Translations under genes and position numbers: made by a program
Source of the DNA: Actinomadura alba
GTDB taxonomy: Bacteria; Actinomycetota; Actinomycetes; Streptosporangiales; Streptosporangiaceae
NCBI RefSeq assembly: GCF_014323705.1
Contig: NZ_JABVEC010000023.1
Coordinates: 61,546 to 125,545 of the forward strand
DNA length: 64,000 bases
Direction of reading: 5' to 3'
Notes under the pieces: generated by a model
What the model was told of the DNA's origin: nothing
The model's database searches: none
Seen by the model: only the letters and a program-made list of their open reading frames with translations
Shown: positions 24,428 through 35,240 of the stretch, one piece after another
How the letters are laid out: every line of letters begins with the position of its first letter
Numbering within the stretch: position 1 is the first letter of the stretch

Positions 24428-25804
24428 ATGCGGGACGACGCGGAGGCACTCAGGGGGATCCAGCGCCTGTACGTCGTCGAGTTCGACTCGCTCGCCCAGC
24501 GGCATCTGTGCGACATCGGGATAACCCCCTTCGGCGGCGACGCCGAGACCGCCATCGTCGCGATGATGCGGCTCGCCGATCTGCTGTCCGAGACCATCGT
24601 GCTGACCGACAACATGATCTTCGACGGCATCCTCCTGCACAGCATCGGGCCACGGCGGATGCTGCAGTTGGTCGGCCGGCCCGTCGGAGCCCAGCTGGTG
24701 TTCCCGTTCGAGATCCGCTCGCGGGCCGACACGATCGAGCAGGCACTTCTGCGCGCGCTGCGCGAGCCCGCGGCGGGCGGCCGTGACCTGCTCAACGCGT
24801 TCGAGTACGACGCGCTCGAACTGCCCGAGGCCGAGCGCATCGAGATCGGGCAGCGGCTCGGCAACCTCCGGGTCCGGGAACTCGACCGGCGGGTCGACCG
24901 GCACGGCGTCACCGAGGGGATCGCCCGGCTGCTCATCGAGCGGTGCGGCGCGCCGGAGGAGCAGGTCCGGCCGATGCGAGAGGCATGGGAGGCATGGATC
25001 AAGGCCGACCGGGACGGGCAGCTGACGATCCGGCCCGCGGGCGAACGGCGCGACGCCGACGACGACCGGGCCTTCGCGCTCGACCCGGTCGCGCGGATGC
25101 GCGGGGACCTGCAGACCGCCGAGGGGCGGCAGGCCCTGCAGTGGGTGGAGTACAACCGGCACGAGCGCCGCACCACCATCCGGGCCCGGCTGCGGGACTG
25201 GCTGCCCGGCGTCGACGGTGAGCAGGCCATGGACCGGCAGGTGATCGAGCTCTGGCACAACGCCTGCTACCTGCGCTCCCTCGCGTACGCACAGGGGGCC
25301 GAGCTCATCGAGTTCGTCCTCGGCGACCCCAGGGCCGCGCAACGCCGGCGGCTCGCCAGACGCCGGCGCGCTCCCGCGCAGGGCGGCGAGACCCGGCAGG
25401 TGATGCTGCCGGTGACCCTCCTCAGCGAACTCGGCACCATGCCGAGGTCGGTGTTCGAGACGGTCCTCTACACCAACCGGGACGCGATCGACGACTGGCG
25501 CCGCACGGGCGACCCACGCGCCAGGCGCCGCGTGGCCTACGGGCTGCTCGAGGCCTCGGACCAGCCCGACCCGGCTCTGCTGTCCAGGGAGACGCTCACC
25601 CGTCTCCTGCTGGTCATCGTCGCGGCGTTCGTCGCGGACGCGTTCCAGGAGACGTCATGGCAGATCAAGGCGCCGGTGCTGCTCGCCGCCGTGGCGGCGA
25701 GCTCGTGGTCGGACATCAAGACGTTCTTCCGGCTCCGCGGCCGGCTCGGCGCGGTCATCGACGTCCGCGACGGCGAACGCCGCGAGCTGCCCGACCCGGG
25801 CTAG
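24428..25804 (+). CDS. Hypothetical 458-residue protein with C-terminal hydrophobic segment
   Basis: Not recognised. The protein is mostly charged and alpha-helical with arginine-rich stretches, then has one or two hydrophobic segments near residues 395-430 (LTRLLLVIVAAFVADAF; APVLLAAVAASSW). The N-terminal VVEFDSLAQRHLCDIGITPF may be a structured domain. The ATG at 24428 is preferred because GGGGAGGG lies just upstream; an ATG 13 codons earlier lacks one. Similar proteins may exist in relatives, but no function is offered. It stands alone between the MFS gene and debris. Confidence 0.6.
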   Translation: MRDDAEALRGIQRLYVVEFDSLAQRHLCDIGITPFGGDAETAIVAMMRLADLLSETIVLTDNMIFDGILLHSIGPRRMLQLVGRPVGAQLVFPFEIRSRADTIEQALLRALREPAAGGRDLLNAFEYDALELPEAERIEIGQRLGNLRVRELDRRVDRHGVTEGIARLLIERCGAPEEQVRPMREAWEAWIKADRDGQLTIRPAGERRDADDDRAFALDPVARMRGDLQTAEGRQALQWVEYNRHERRTTIRARLRDWLPGVDGEQAMDRQVIELWHNACYLRSLAYAQGAELIEFVLGDPRAAQRRRLARRRRAPAQGGETRQVMLPVTLLSELGTMPRSVFETVLYTNRDAIDDWRRTGDPRARRRVAYGLLEASDQPDPALLSRETLTRLLLVIVAAFVADAFQETSWQIKAPVLLAAVAASSWSDIKTFFRLRGRLGAVIDVRDGERRELPDPG

Positions 25805-25821
25805 GCGTGTTCGCGCGCCGG

Positions 25822-25960
25822 TCACCGTACGGCGCAGAGGATGCGGTTGTCGCCGCGCTGCCAGAGTGTGCCGACCTCGGCGAAACCGGCCTCCCGGAGG
25901 ACGCCGACGTGCGTGGAGAGCAGGCCGGACTCGGAGCCGTGGTGGGCGGCGGCGAAAGCC
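25822..25960 (-). pseudogene. C-terminal fragment of a SAM-dependent methyltransferase
   Basis: Read on the minus strand, the segment encodes GVLREAGFAEVGTLWQRGDN then RILCAVR and a stop, the usual C-terminal end of class I methyltransferases. There is no start or SAM-binding part; the fragment abuts the end of the next minus-strand gene. It is likely what remains after a deletion. Confidence 0.55.
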
Positions 25961-26536
25961 CTAACCGGCACCGGTCATCTGACGGACGAGCCGCTCCGCC
26001 TCCTGGCGGGAGAAGTTCGACGAGATCTGTACCTGACCGCCGGTGATCGCTTCCTGCACCGCGGGCGCCGAGACCACGCGCCCGTCGACCACCAGGGCCA
26101 GCTGGTTGCGCGGGGACTGCTCGCCGGCGACCTGCCGGGTGAGCGAGCCGAAGGCGGTGCCGTCGGCCGGTACGAGATCGATCTGGACGTGCCAGCCCGA
26201 GCCGCCGTTCGGCGAGAGCGCGGCCTCGATCCTCTCGACCCGCGTCACGGTCATCCCCGGAGCGAGCCGGTAGCACTCCGTGCCGTCGAAAGCGGGTACC
26301 CCGGATCCGTCCGTACAGGCCCCCGGTGTCACCTCGGTGACCTGCTGGATCCCGAGCGGCCTGCGCAGCTGGGGGGTCTCCTCCCCACCGCCGGCGCGCA
26401 CCACGATGACGACCACGACGGCGATCACCACGAGGACGAAGACGGCCGCCACGGCGAGCAGGACGATGAGCGCCGTCCGGTCGCGCGGAGGCTGCTGCGG
26501 CGGCGGTGGCCCGTACACAGGGGGATACTGCTGCAC
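25961..26536 (-). CDS. Membrane-anchored SecD-P1-head-like protein 1
   Basis: 191 residues. A Pro/Tyr-rich N-terminus (20 residues) is followed by one membrane helix (ALIVLLAVAAVFVLVVIAV) and an extracytoplasmic domain resembling the head subdomain of SecD P1 (GTAFGSLTRQV, LALVVDGRVVSAPAVQEAI, NFSRQEAERL). A cysteine pair in the domain (GACTDG; GTECYRL) may form a disulfide. GTG start with GGAGGAG six bases upstream. No SecD channel helices are present, so it is not a translocase. It is the second of a tandem pair with the gene at 26577. Confidence 0.75.
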   Translation of the reverse strand: MQQYPPVYGPPPPQQPPRDRTALIVLLAVAAVFVLVVIAVVVVIVVRAGGGEETPQLRRPLGIQQVTEVTPGACTDGSGVPAFDGTECYRLAPGMTVTRVERIEAALSPNGGSGWHVQIDLVPADGTAFGSLTRQVAGEQSPRNQLALVVDGRVVSAPAVQEAITGGQVQISSNFSRQEAERLVRQMTGAG

Positions 26537-26576
26537 GTTTGCTCCTCCAGGCGAGAGGACGGTCCAGGGGGAAGGG

Positions 26577-27119
26577 TCAGCGTGAGCCCTTCAGCTCGCG
26601 GATGAGCCGGTCGGCGTCCGGCCGGGTGAAACCGCCGGCGATGATGACCTTCCCCCGGGTGACGGGCGACTCGACCCGGGTGGCCGTGACCAGCCGGCCG
26701 CGCACGACGAACGCGACGTCGCGCCCGACCATCCTGCGGGTGAGTGAGGCGAACGCCCGCCGATCGGCCGGCAGCAGGCTGATGGAGATCTCGTGTCCGC
26801 CGAGCCGACCGCCCTGGACACGGATGTCGTTGACGCGGCGGACCTCGATGCCTTTGGCGATCTGGTAACAGGTGGGTCCGGCCGTGCTCTGGCCTTCGAC
26901 GCCCTTGGCACCGGACACGCACTGTCCCTGTGTCGCCTGGGTGATCGGGTAGACGTACAGCGGTGCGTCGAAGCGCGCCATCTTGCCCCGCATGGGCGCC
27001 GCGACGAGCGCCCCGGTGACGGCGACCGCCGTGGCGGTGATGCCGACCGAGACCACCAGGGCCAACAGCGCCGTGCGTGACGGCCTCTTCGAACGCACTC
27101 GGAGCGGACCGACCCGCAT
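26577..27119 (-). CDS. Membrane-anchored SecD-P1-head-like protein 2
   Basis: 180 residues, paralogue of the gene just downstream. It has a basic N-terminus, one helix (LLALVVSVGITATAVAVTG) and the same extracellular domain with cysteines (GQCVSG; PTCYQI), RAFASLTRRMVG and RPDADRLIRELK. The start is the ATG with an excellent AGGAGGTG ribosome site. The strongly conserved SAP motif of the pair partner is replaced here by TATRVES, so the two have diverged. Function is unknown; they may bind peptide or other membrane proteins outside the cell. Confidence 0.72.
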   Translation of the reverse strand: MRVGPLRVRSKRPSRTALLALVVSVGITATAVAVTGALVAAPMRGKMARFDAPLYVYPITQATQGQCVSGAKGVEGQSTAGPTCYQIAKGIEVRRVNDIRVQGGRLGGHEISISLLPADRRAFASLTRRMVGRDVAFVVRGRLVTATRVESPVTRGKVIIAGGFTRPDADRLIRELKGSR

Positions 27120-27251
27120 CGACACCTCCTGTTTGACGGTACAAGTCTTCCAGTCGGCGCGATCAGCCGATAGCGCCCGCAACGAACAACTGCGAGATAG
27201 TGCCGAAAAGGAACCCCGGCCCTGATCTCGCAGTCGTCCGCGCTTCAGCCG

Positions 27252-28344
27252 TCAGTCGATGCGCCAGGTGTCCCCGCTGCCGAGCAGCGCGGTGAGGTCG
27301 CCCGCACCCTCCCGCTCGATGGCGTCGTCCATTTGCTCGCGCATGAGCTCGTCGTACGAGGGACGCGCGACCTGCCGGAAGATGCCGATCGGGGTGTGCT
27401 CGAACGTCGGCGAGTCCAGCCGCGACAGCGCGAAGGCCTGCGACGGGTCGGGATTGTGCGCGTCGTGCACCACGATGTCGGCCGACGTCGCCGGCACCAC
27501 CTCGAAGCCGCCGGACGCCGAGCGCCGCAGCGCCTTCTCGCCGTCGGCTCCGAAGATGATCGGCTGACCGTGCTCGAGACGGATCGTGATGTCGTCGCGG
27601 ACGGCGGCGTCCTTGAGCGGCTCGAAGGCCCCGTCGTTGAAGATGTTGCAGTTCTGGTAGATCTCGACGATCGCGGTGCCCTTGTGCTCGGTGGCCGCAC
27701 GCAGCACCGACTGCAGGTGCTTGCGGTCGGAGTCGAGCGTGCGGGCCACGAACGTCGCCTCGGCGCCGATCGCCAGCGAGATCGGGTTGAACGGGGCGTC
27801 GAGCGACCCCATGGGCGTCGACTTGGTGATCTTGCCGATCTCGGAGGTGGGGGAGTACTGCCCCTTGGTCAGCCCGTAGATCCGGTTGTTGAACAGCAGG
27901 ATCTTGAGGTTGACGTTGCGTCGCAGCGTGTGGATGAGGTGGTTGCCGCCGATCGACAGCGCGTCGCCGTCACCGGTCACGACCCACACCGACAGGTCGG
28001 GGCGGGACGCGGCGAGACCCGTCGCGATCGCGGGGGCCCGGCCGTGGATCGAGTGGAACCCGTAGGTGTTCATGTAGTACGGGAACCGCGACGAGCAGCC
28101 GATGCCCGAGACGAAGACGATGTTCTCGCGCTTGATCCGCATCTCGGGGAGGAACCCCTGGACCGCGGCGAGGATGGCGTAGTCGCCACAGCCGGGGCAC
28201 CAGCGGACCTCCTGGTCGGTCTTGAAGTCCTTGGCCGATTGCGTCTCGTCCTCCGGCAGTTGCGGAGGGCTCGAAGGACGCTCGGCCAGCTGGGTCAGGC
28301 TGATGAACCCGTGGCCGTTCGGCATGGCGTTGGAGATTTCGGTC

Positions 28345-28352
<8 letters not shown>
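27252..28352 (-). CDS. korB: 2-oxoacid:ferredoxin oxidoreductase, beta subunit
   Basis: 366 residues. This subunit binds thiamine diphosphate and one Fe4S4 cluster. WCPGCGDY gives cysteines near the N-terminus, VVTGDGDALSIGGNH is the Mg-TPP motif, and LLFNNRIYGLTKGQ matches KorB. With KorA it oxidises 2-oxoglutarate (or another 2-oxoacid) to the CoA thioester and reduces ferredoxin. Its start overlaps korA by eight bases. The substrate, 2-oxoglutarate or pyruvate, is inferred from usual actinobacterial KorAB. Confidence 0.92.
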
Positions 28353-30198
<1,846 letters not shown>

Positions 30199-30500
30199 AG
30201 AGGAAGACCTCCTCGACGCGCAGCACCCGCCCCGGGGGAGGCATCCGGGGTCAGTGTGCTACTTAGGCTTACCTTCATGTTACGTCCGGGACAGGGCTTC
30301 CGCTCCGGACGGGGTAGTCCGCCGCCTCATGCCCCGGCTCGTCCACAGGCCCCCGGCCGAGGAGTCAGTCAGCCCCGTGACACCAGAGGTATCACTTTGA
30401 ACGGGACTTCACCTGACTCCGGCGATTCCGGACATGCCACATCAAGCCTGTAGGACGAAACGAGACAACGGCACTGTAGTCCGGACCGATCGAATCTCGG
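30199..30500. other. Upstream region of korA
   Basis: About 300 bases with no convincing gene on either strand. It must contain the korAB promoter. No riboswitch-like structure was recognised. Confidence 0.4.
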
Positions 30501-32081
30501 TCAAGCGCTCTGCTGTTCCTGACGCAGTTTGGCGAGCAGCCCATTGACATCGCCCGCTGAGACCGACTCGGCGACGACGCGCGCCCGTGCCTGGTAGGAG
30601 TGCGAGCCCGGAGTACTGCGCGCCCAGCGGACCCACGACTTCCAGCCGCTGCTGGTGACCGTGCAGCTCAGATCGAACGTCCGGCTCGAACCCACGCTGC
30701 GGCGGTTGGTGCAGCTGCCGAGGTCACGGCCGTTCGCGCGGATCGTCGCCTTCAACACCGCCCGTACGTTGTCGTCGTTCACTGCGAGGCTCGTCACGGA
30801 GTACTTCACCGTGCAGCCGCTCGATCCGCAGTTGCTGAACTTCAGATCGCCGGCACGCGGGAACCGGATCCCCGGGTCGAGGGCGTCAGTGAGCCTTGTC
30901 ACCTTCTGCTGAAGGTCGGTGAAGAGGGCGGCGGTCTCGGTGGCGGACACCTCGGCGACGTCGAACTGGTAGGTGTCGGTCCCGGTGGACTTCACCCTCA
31001 GCAGCTTGTGCGGCTGTGCCCGGGAGATCTGGTACTCGCCGTCGGCGGTCGTCACCTTGACCGACGGGGTGCCGTTGATCGCCTCGGCGTTCCCCACCGG
31101 GCTCTGGCCGGCCGCCCGCAGCCGCTGCGTGATCGTGCCGGACGCCAGGACGTCCTTGACGTCGAGGTCGAGCGTCGACGTCGCCGCGCGGCTCCACCGG
31201 CCGGCGTAGTCCTCCGGATTGGTGGTGACGCCGCCGTGCGATCGCCAGAAGGACCTGCCGGCCTTCAGGAAGGTCGTGCCGTCGACGACGATCACATCGG
31301 CCGTGTCGCCGCCCACAGTGATCGTCCCACTGCCCGAACCGGCCCTGGTCACGGTCAGCCGGGCCTGCATGGAGATGCCGTTGGAGGAAAAGGAGCCGGT
31401 GTAGCGCAGCGCGCGGACGGCGGACAGGCGCTGTGCCGCCTTGCCGGCCTGGCCGCCTGTCTTGCCACCCCCCTTGGTCGCTCCCGCGGTCTCTTCGCCG
31501 TCGCCGGTGCTGAGGCGGATGATCGCGCCGACCACCACGAGCAGGACCACCACCGCGGCGGCCATGATGATCCACACGGCGCGACGGCTGCGCTGTGGCG
31601 GCGGCGGATCGTACGGCCGCGGTGGCCCGGCGTGATCGGGCCGCCCGTAGGGGCCGGGGGAGTCGTGGGCAGCCGGCCCGCCGGGTGGGTAACCGGGCCC
31701 GCCGGGTGGGTAACCGGGGCCGCCGGGGCCACCTGGCGGCGGGCCACCGTGATGCGGACCACCGTGCTGAGGACCGCCGTGCTGAGGACCGCCGTGCTGA
31801 GGACCGCCGTACGGGGGGCCGCCCTGCGGCGCGCCACCGTACGGGGGGCCGCCGTATGGGGGGCCGCCTTGCGGCGCGCCGCCGTACGGGCGGTCGCCTT
31901 GCGGTGAGCCGCTCTGGGGCGGGCCACCGTACGGGAAACCGCCCTGCGGATGACCGCCCTGCGAAGAGCCACCCCGGGGAGGCCCGCCCTGGGGCTGATC
32001 GGTCGGCGCCCAGCCCGGTTCGGGCGGGCCGCCCTCCGGCGGTTCCCAGGATCCGGGGCCGTTGCCGTGCTCATTGCTCAT
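30501..32081 (-). CDS. Pro/Gly-rich membrane-anchored LppX-like protein 1
   Basis: 526 residues. Residues 1-165 are a low-complexity cytoplasmic arm built from GGPP/YGG/GGPQH units; the DNA has matching 15-bp near-tandem repeats at about 31758-31802. One membrane helix follows (AVWIIMAAAVVVLLVVVGA), then an extracellular domain whose first part (LRYTGSFSSNGISMQARLTV; VIVVDGTTFLKAGRSFW) resembles the LppX/LprG lipid-binding fold. It lacks a lipobox. It has the same architecture as the next gene, and the pair diverge from nuoA. Ligand is unknown. ATG with GGGGGAG upstream. Confidence 0.65.
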   Translation of the reverse strand: MSNEHGNGPGSWEPPEGGPPEPGWAPTDQPQGGPPRGGSSQGGHPQGGFPYGGPPQSGSPQGDRPYGGAPQGGPPYGGPPYGGAPQGGPPYGGPQHGGPQHGGPQHGGPHHGGPPPGGPGGPGYPPGGPGYPPGGPAAHDSPGPYGRPDHAGPPRPYDPPPPQRSRRAVWIIMAAAVVVLLVVVGAIIRLSTGDGEETAGATKGGGKTGGQAGKAAQRLSAVRALRYTGSFSSNGISMQARLTVTRAGSGSGTITVGGDTADVIVVDGTTFLKAGRSFWRSHGGVTTNPEDYAGRWSRAATSTLDLDVKDVLASGTITQRLRAAGQSPVGNAEAINGTPSVKVTTADGEYQISRAQPHKLLRVKSTGTDTYQFDVAEVSATETAALFTDLQQKVTRLTDALDPGIRFPRAGDLKFSNCGSSGCTVKYSVTSLAVNDDNVRAVLKATIRANGRDLGSCTNRRSVGSSRTFDLSCTVTSSGWKSWVRWARSTPGSHSYQARARVVAESVSAGDVNGLLAKLRQEQQSA

Positions 32082-32189
32082 GTTCAGGCTCCCCCGCCGC
32101 TTCGCCTTTTGCCGCGACCATACGTTTGATGAGTACCACCGACAAGACCGGCGCGGAGCGGTCGTTCACAATGTGTGTCGGGCGAGATG

Positions 32190-33572
32190 TCAGGCGCTGT
32201 TGAGACCGTTCAGCATTGTCTGGATCTCAGTGCTGGTGGCGCCGTTCGCCATGGCCTCCGCCCGGCCCCACCAGCGGCGCGTTCCCGTACCGCTGCGGAA
32301 ACTCGTCCAGGCGGCGCTTCGGACCCGGCATGTGACTTTGATCGATTTCAGTGACGTAACGGTGCCCGAATTGCTGCATTCGCCGAGTTTCCGGCCGTTC
32401 TTGTCGTTGGCCGTGATCCGTACGAAAACGGTGACGCGAACGGACGAGTCGCCGGTCCGGGTGGACCAGACGTCCGAGTGCACGGTGCAGCCGGACGTCG
32501 TGCAACTGCCCCAGCTGATCTTGTCGACGCGTGTGCTCCGCGTCGGGTCGAAGGAGTCCTTCAACGCGTTGATGCGGCTGCGCAACTCGGTGGCGGCCGC
32601 ACCCTCGGCGTTGTTCGACTCGATGACGTCGAAGGCGTTCTGCGGATACCTCTGCTCCACGCGCAACAGCCGTGGCGAGCCGTCGTCGGAGAGGTAGAAC
32701 ACGTTGCTCGTCGTGGTGATCTTCAGCGCCTGGACTCCCTGCACCGACGTGCGCACGGTGCTCTGGACGCTGTACCGGCTGACGCTGCGCAGGTCGGCGG
32801 CGATGCCCGACGGCGTCACTTCCTGCTTGAACCTGCTTCCCAGCGAGGAGGAGCGCAGTTTCCCCCAGCGCGAGTCGCCGATCCACACCGCTGTGTCGGC
32901 GACATTGGCCTCGGTGCGCCAGAAGTCACGGCCGGCCTTCACGTACACGGACTCGCCGGCCATGATCAGTTGTGTCTTCTCGCCGTTCCAGGTCACGTCG
33001 CCGGTGACCCAGCCGGTGCGGGTGACCTTCAGATCGCCCTCGAGCTTGTCGCTGCCCGAGCTCACGGTGCCGCGCAGCGTCAGCCCACGCGCCACCGACA
33101 GCCGCTGGGCGGCCGCGGCGAGCTTTTCGGTCGGCGAGTCGCCGCTGCTGGAGGAGCCGCCTCCGCCCTTGTCGTCTTTGGAGAAGGCGCCGCTCGCGGC
33201 CAGGACCACGATGACGATCACGACGACCAGAAAGCCGCCGCCCGCGAACAGCCCGATGAGCAGACCGGTGTTCGACGAGGGCGGAGGAGGCGATGGCGGG
33301 AACGGCGAAGGCTGCGGCATCCCCGGCATCCCCGGCATTCCGGGCTGACCGAAACCCGGTCCCGGCTGCCCTGGGTGCGGCCCCGGTCCGTACTGCCCCG
33401 GCCCAGGCGGATACCCCGGGCCGGGCTGCCCCGGCTGCCCGGGTCCCGGCTGTCCCGGACCCGGCTGTCCCGGTCCCTGATGTGGAGGGGGCTGCTGTCC
33501 TGGTGGCGCCCAGCCCTGTCCCCATCCCTGCCCCTGAGGTCCTGGAGCCCCCCACCCGCCGTCACCGTTCAT
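32190..33572 (-). CDS. Pro/Gly-rich membrane-anchored LppX-like protein 2
   Basis: 460 residues from the ATG at 33572, which has GGGGAGGG upstream. The cytoplasmic part is rich in GPGQPGQ repeats, followed by a helix (GLLIGLFAGGGFLVVVIVIV) and an extracellular domain with TLRGTVSSGSDKLEGDLKVT and LIMAGESVYVKAGRDFWR, homologous to the neighbouring gene. The C-terminal portion has a CTTSGCTVHSDVW segment with two cysteines, also found as CGSSGCTVKYSV in its partner. They are likely duplicates. Expression opposite to nuoA suggests a shared intergenic promoter region (33573-33750). Confidence 0.65.
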   Translation of the reverse strand: MNGDGGWGAPGPQGQGWGQGWAPPGQQPPPHQGPGQPGPGQPGPGQPGQPGPGYPPGPGQYGPGPHPGQPGPGFGQPGMPGMPGMPQPSPFPPSPPPPSSNTGLLIGLFAGGGFLVVVIVIVVLAASGAFSKDDKGGGGSSSSGDSPTEKLAAAAQRLSVARGLTLRGTVSSGSDKLEGDLKVTRTGWVTGDVTWNGEKTQLIMAGESVYVKAGRDFWRTEANVADTAVWIGDSRWGKLRSSSLGSRFKQEVTPSGIAADLRSVSRYSVQSTVRTSVQGVQALKITTTSNVFYLSDDGSPRLLRVEQRYPQNAFDVIESNNAEGAAATELRSRINALKDSFDPTRSTRVDKISWGSCTTSGCTVHSDVWSTRTGDSSVRVTVFVRITANDKNGRKLGECSNSGTVTSLKSIKVTCRVRSAAWTSFRSGTGTRRWWGRAEAMANGATSTEIQTMLNGLNSA

Positions 33573-33750
33573 ACGGTGCGTCCCTCCCCTGAACGCCGCA
33601 ACGTCCACATAGCGGGACGTAGTCGGACAGAAATTATGTCGCCTTGGACGCCGGTCGGCCACCACATATGACGCATTGGACATGCCGGAACCCCCAGTGA
33701 TGGGCGGCTTGCGCGATACGTTGGTCTTGAACGGCTTTCGGGAGGCTGGT

Positions 33751-34122
33751 GTGCAGGGCTACTTCAGCTCGTACTTGGTCGTCGGGGTGCTGTTTCTGAT
33801 CGGCGGCGCGATCGTCGCCGGCGCGCTGTCGGCCAACCGGATGCTGCGCCCGCACCGGCCGACGCCGGAGAAACTGAGCACCTACGAGTGCGGTGTCGAT
33901 CCCGTCGGCGAGGGCTGGGCGCAGTCCTATGTCCGCTACTACGTCTTCGCCTACCTGTACGTCGTCTTCGCGGTCGACGCCGTCTTCCTGTTCCCGTGGG
34001 CCACCGTGTTCGCGGCGCCGGGCTACGGGATGCTGACGCTGGGCGAGATGTTCCTGTTCCTCGGCTTCCTCGCGACCGGGCTCGTGTACGCGTGGAGGAA
34101 GGGCGTTCTGACGTGGGTGTGA
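33751..34122 (+). CDS. nuoA: NADH-quinone oxidoreductase subunit A, second complex
   Basis: 123 residues with three helices. Conserved YECGVDPVGEGWAQSYVRYY is the NuoA loop with its cysteine. The GTG at 33751 has GGAGG five bases upstream and gives the expected length; the frame extends 25 codons upstream without resemblance. It heads the second Nuo cluster. The stop is shared with the nuoB start region. Confidence 0.9.
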   Translation: MQGYFSSYLVVGVLFLIGGAIVAGALSANRMLRPHRPTPEKLSTYECGVDPVGEGWAQSYVRYYVFAYLYVVFAVDAVFLFPWATVFAAPGYGMLTLGEMFLFLGFLATGLVYAWRKGVLTWV

Positions 34123-35240
34123 TCGATCTGCCGGAACCGCGCGTCGGTGCGCTCTCGAGGGTCGCTCCGAAGCCGGTGAAGTTCGTGCTCAACTGGGGGC
34201 GGCGCTACTCCCTCTGGGTCTTCAACTTCGGCCTGGCCTGCTGCGCGATCGAGTTCATCGCGACCTCGATGAGCCGGCACGATTTCATCCGGCTGGGCGT
34301 GATCCCGTTCGCGCCCGGACCGCGTCAGGCCGATCTGATGGTCGTGTCGGGCACGGTCAGCGACAAGATGGCCCCCGCGATCAAGCGTCTGTACGAGCAG
34401 ATGCCCGAGCCCAAGTACGTCATCTCCTTCGGGGCCTGCTCCAACTGCGGTGGTCCCTACTGGGACTCCTACTGCGTCACCAAGGGCGTCGACCAGATCA
34501 TTCCGGTGGACGTCTACGTGCCGGGCTGCCCGCCGCGCCCCGAGGCGCTGCTGCACGGCATCGTCCGGCTCCAGGAGAAGATCGCGGCCGAGTCGCTGGG
34601 GGATCGGTACGCGGGCGGCACCGACCCGGTGACCGCGGCACCGCCGCCACGCCCGCTCTCGCCCACCGTTCTGCGCCGCCCGCTTCAGCCCGTGCCCGAG
34701 GTGCTCGAGGAGGCCGATCAGCCGACACAGGCGCTCGGCATGGTGCATGTCGCCGAGCCCGATGCCTCCGATGCCCCGGGTGACCGGCATGCCGCAGGCG
34801 CGTCCCATGCACCCGGCGACGCTGACGGCGACGCGATCGACACCGCCGACACCCCCGAGGCCGTCGGCGACACCACCGCCACCGAGATCACCGACTCTGC
34901 CGGGAACACGGACGTCACCCAGCCCACCGTCGCGCTCGATGCGCACGCGGAGCCGGCCGAACGGACCAGGGAGCTGCCGCTCGTACGCGAGCCGGGAATC
35001 CGCGCCAAGCCGGCCATCGACGACTCTGAGGCGCGGGACCTGATATCCGTGGACCGCACGAGCACCGAGGAGTTCCAGGCCGTCGATCGCAGCCCGACCG
35101 AGGAGCTCAAGGTCGTCGACGACCAGAGCAGGCCGTCGTTCGCGGACCGGGTCAAGCGGCTCGGCCCCGCCGACGACGGCGCGCCGACCGACCCGACCAT
35201 CATTCCCGGCCTGCGCGACGACGACGAGGACCAGCGGTGA
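34113..35240 (+). CDS. nuoB: NADH-quinone oxidoreductase subunit B with long acidic tail
   Basis: 375 residues. Residues 1-175 are NuoB, holding the terminal cluster N2: cysteines in FGLACCAIEF, FGACSNCGGPYW and VPGCPPRPEALL. A tail of about 190 residues follows, rich in Asp, Glu, Thr, Pro and Ala and without hydrophobic core; it includes the paired motifs DRTSTEEFQAVD and DRSPTEELKVVD. Usual NuoB is about 160-230 residues. GTG at 34113 lies nine bases after GGAGGAAGGG; another GTG six bases on is possible. nuoC overlaps the end by four bases. Confidence 0.9.
   Translation: MGVIDLPEPRVGALSRVAPKPVKFVLNWGRRYSLWVFNFGLACCAIEFIATSMSRHDFIRLGVIPFAPGPRQADLMVVSGTVSDKMAPAIKRLYEQMPEPKYVISFGACSNCGGPYWDSYCVTKGVDQIIPVDVYVPGCPPRPEALLHGIVRLQEKIAAESLGDRYAGGTDPVTAAPPPRPLSPTVLRRPLQPVPEVLEEADQPTQALGMVHVAEPDASDAPGDRHAAGASHAPGDADGDAIDTADTPEAVGDTTATEITDSAGNTDVTQPTVALDAHAEPAERTRELPLVREPGIRAKPAIDDSEARDLISVDRTSTEEFQAVDRSPTEELKVVDDQSRPSFADRVKRLGPADDGAPTDPTIIPGLRDDDEDQR

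Noticed and set aside
23501..25342. Long minus-strand frame over the MFS and hypothetical genes
   Set aside because: Low-complexity shadow; the plus-strand genes have helices, motifs and ribosome sites.
31740..31900. Repeated 15-bp units that could suggest a CRISPR array
   Set aside because: No spacers; units are in frame and encode Gly/Pro/Gln/His repeats of a membrane protein.
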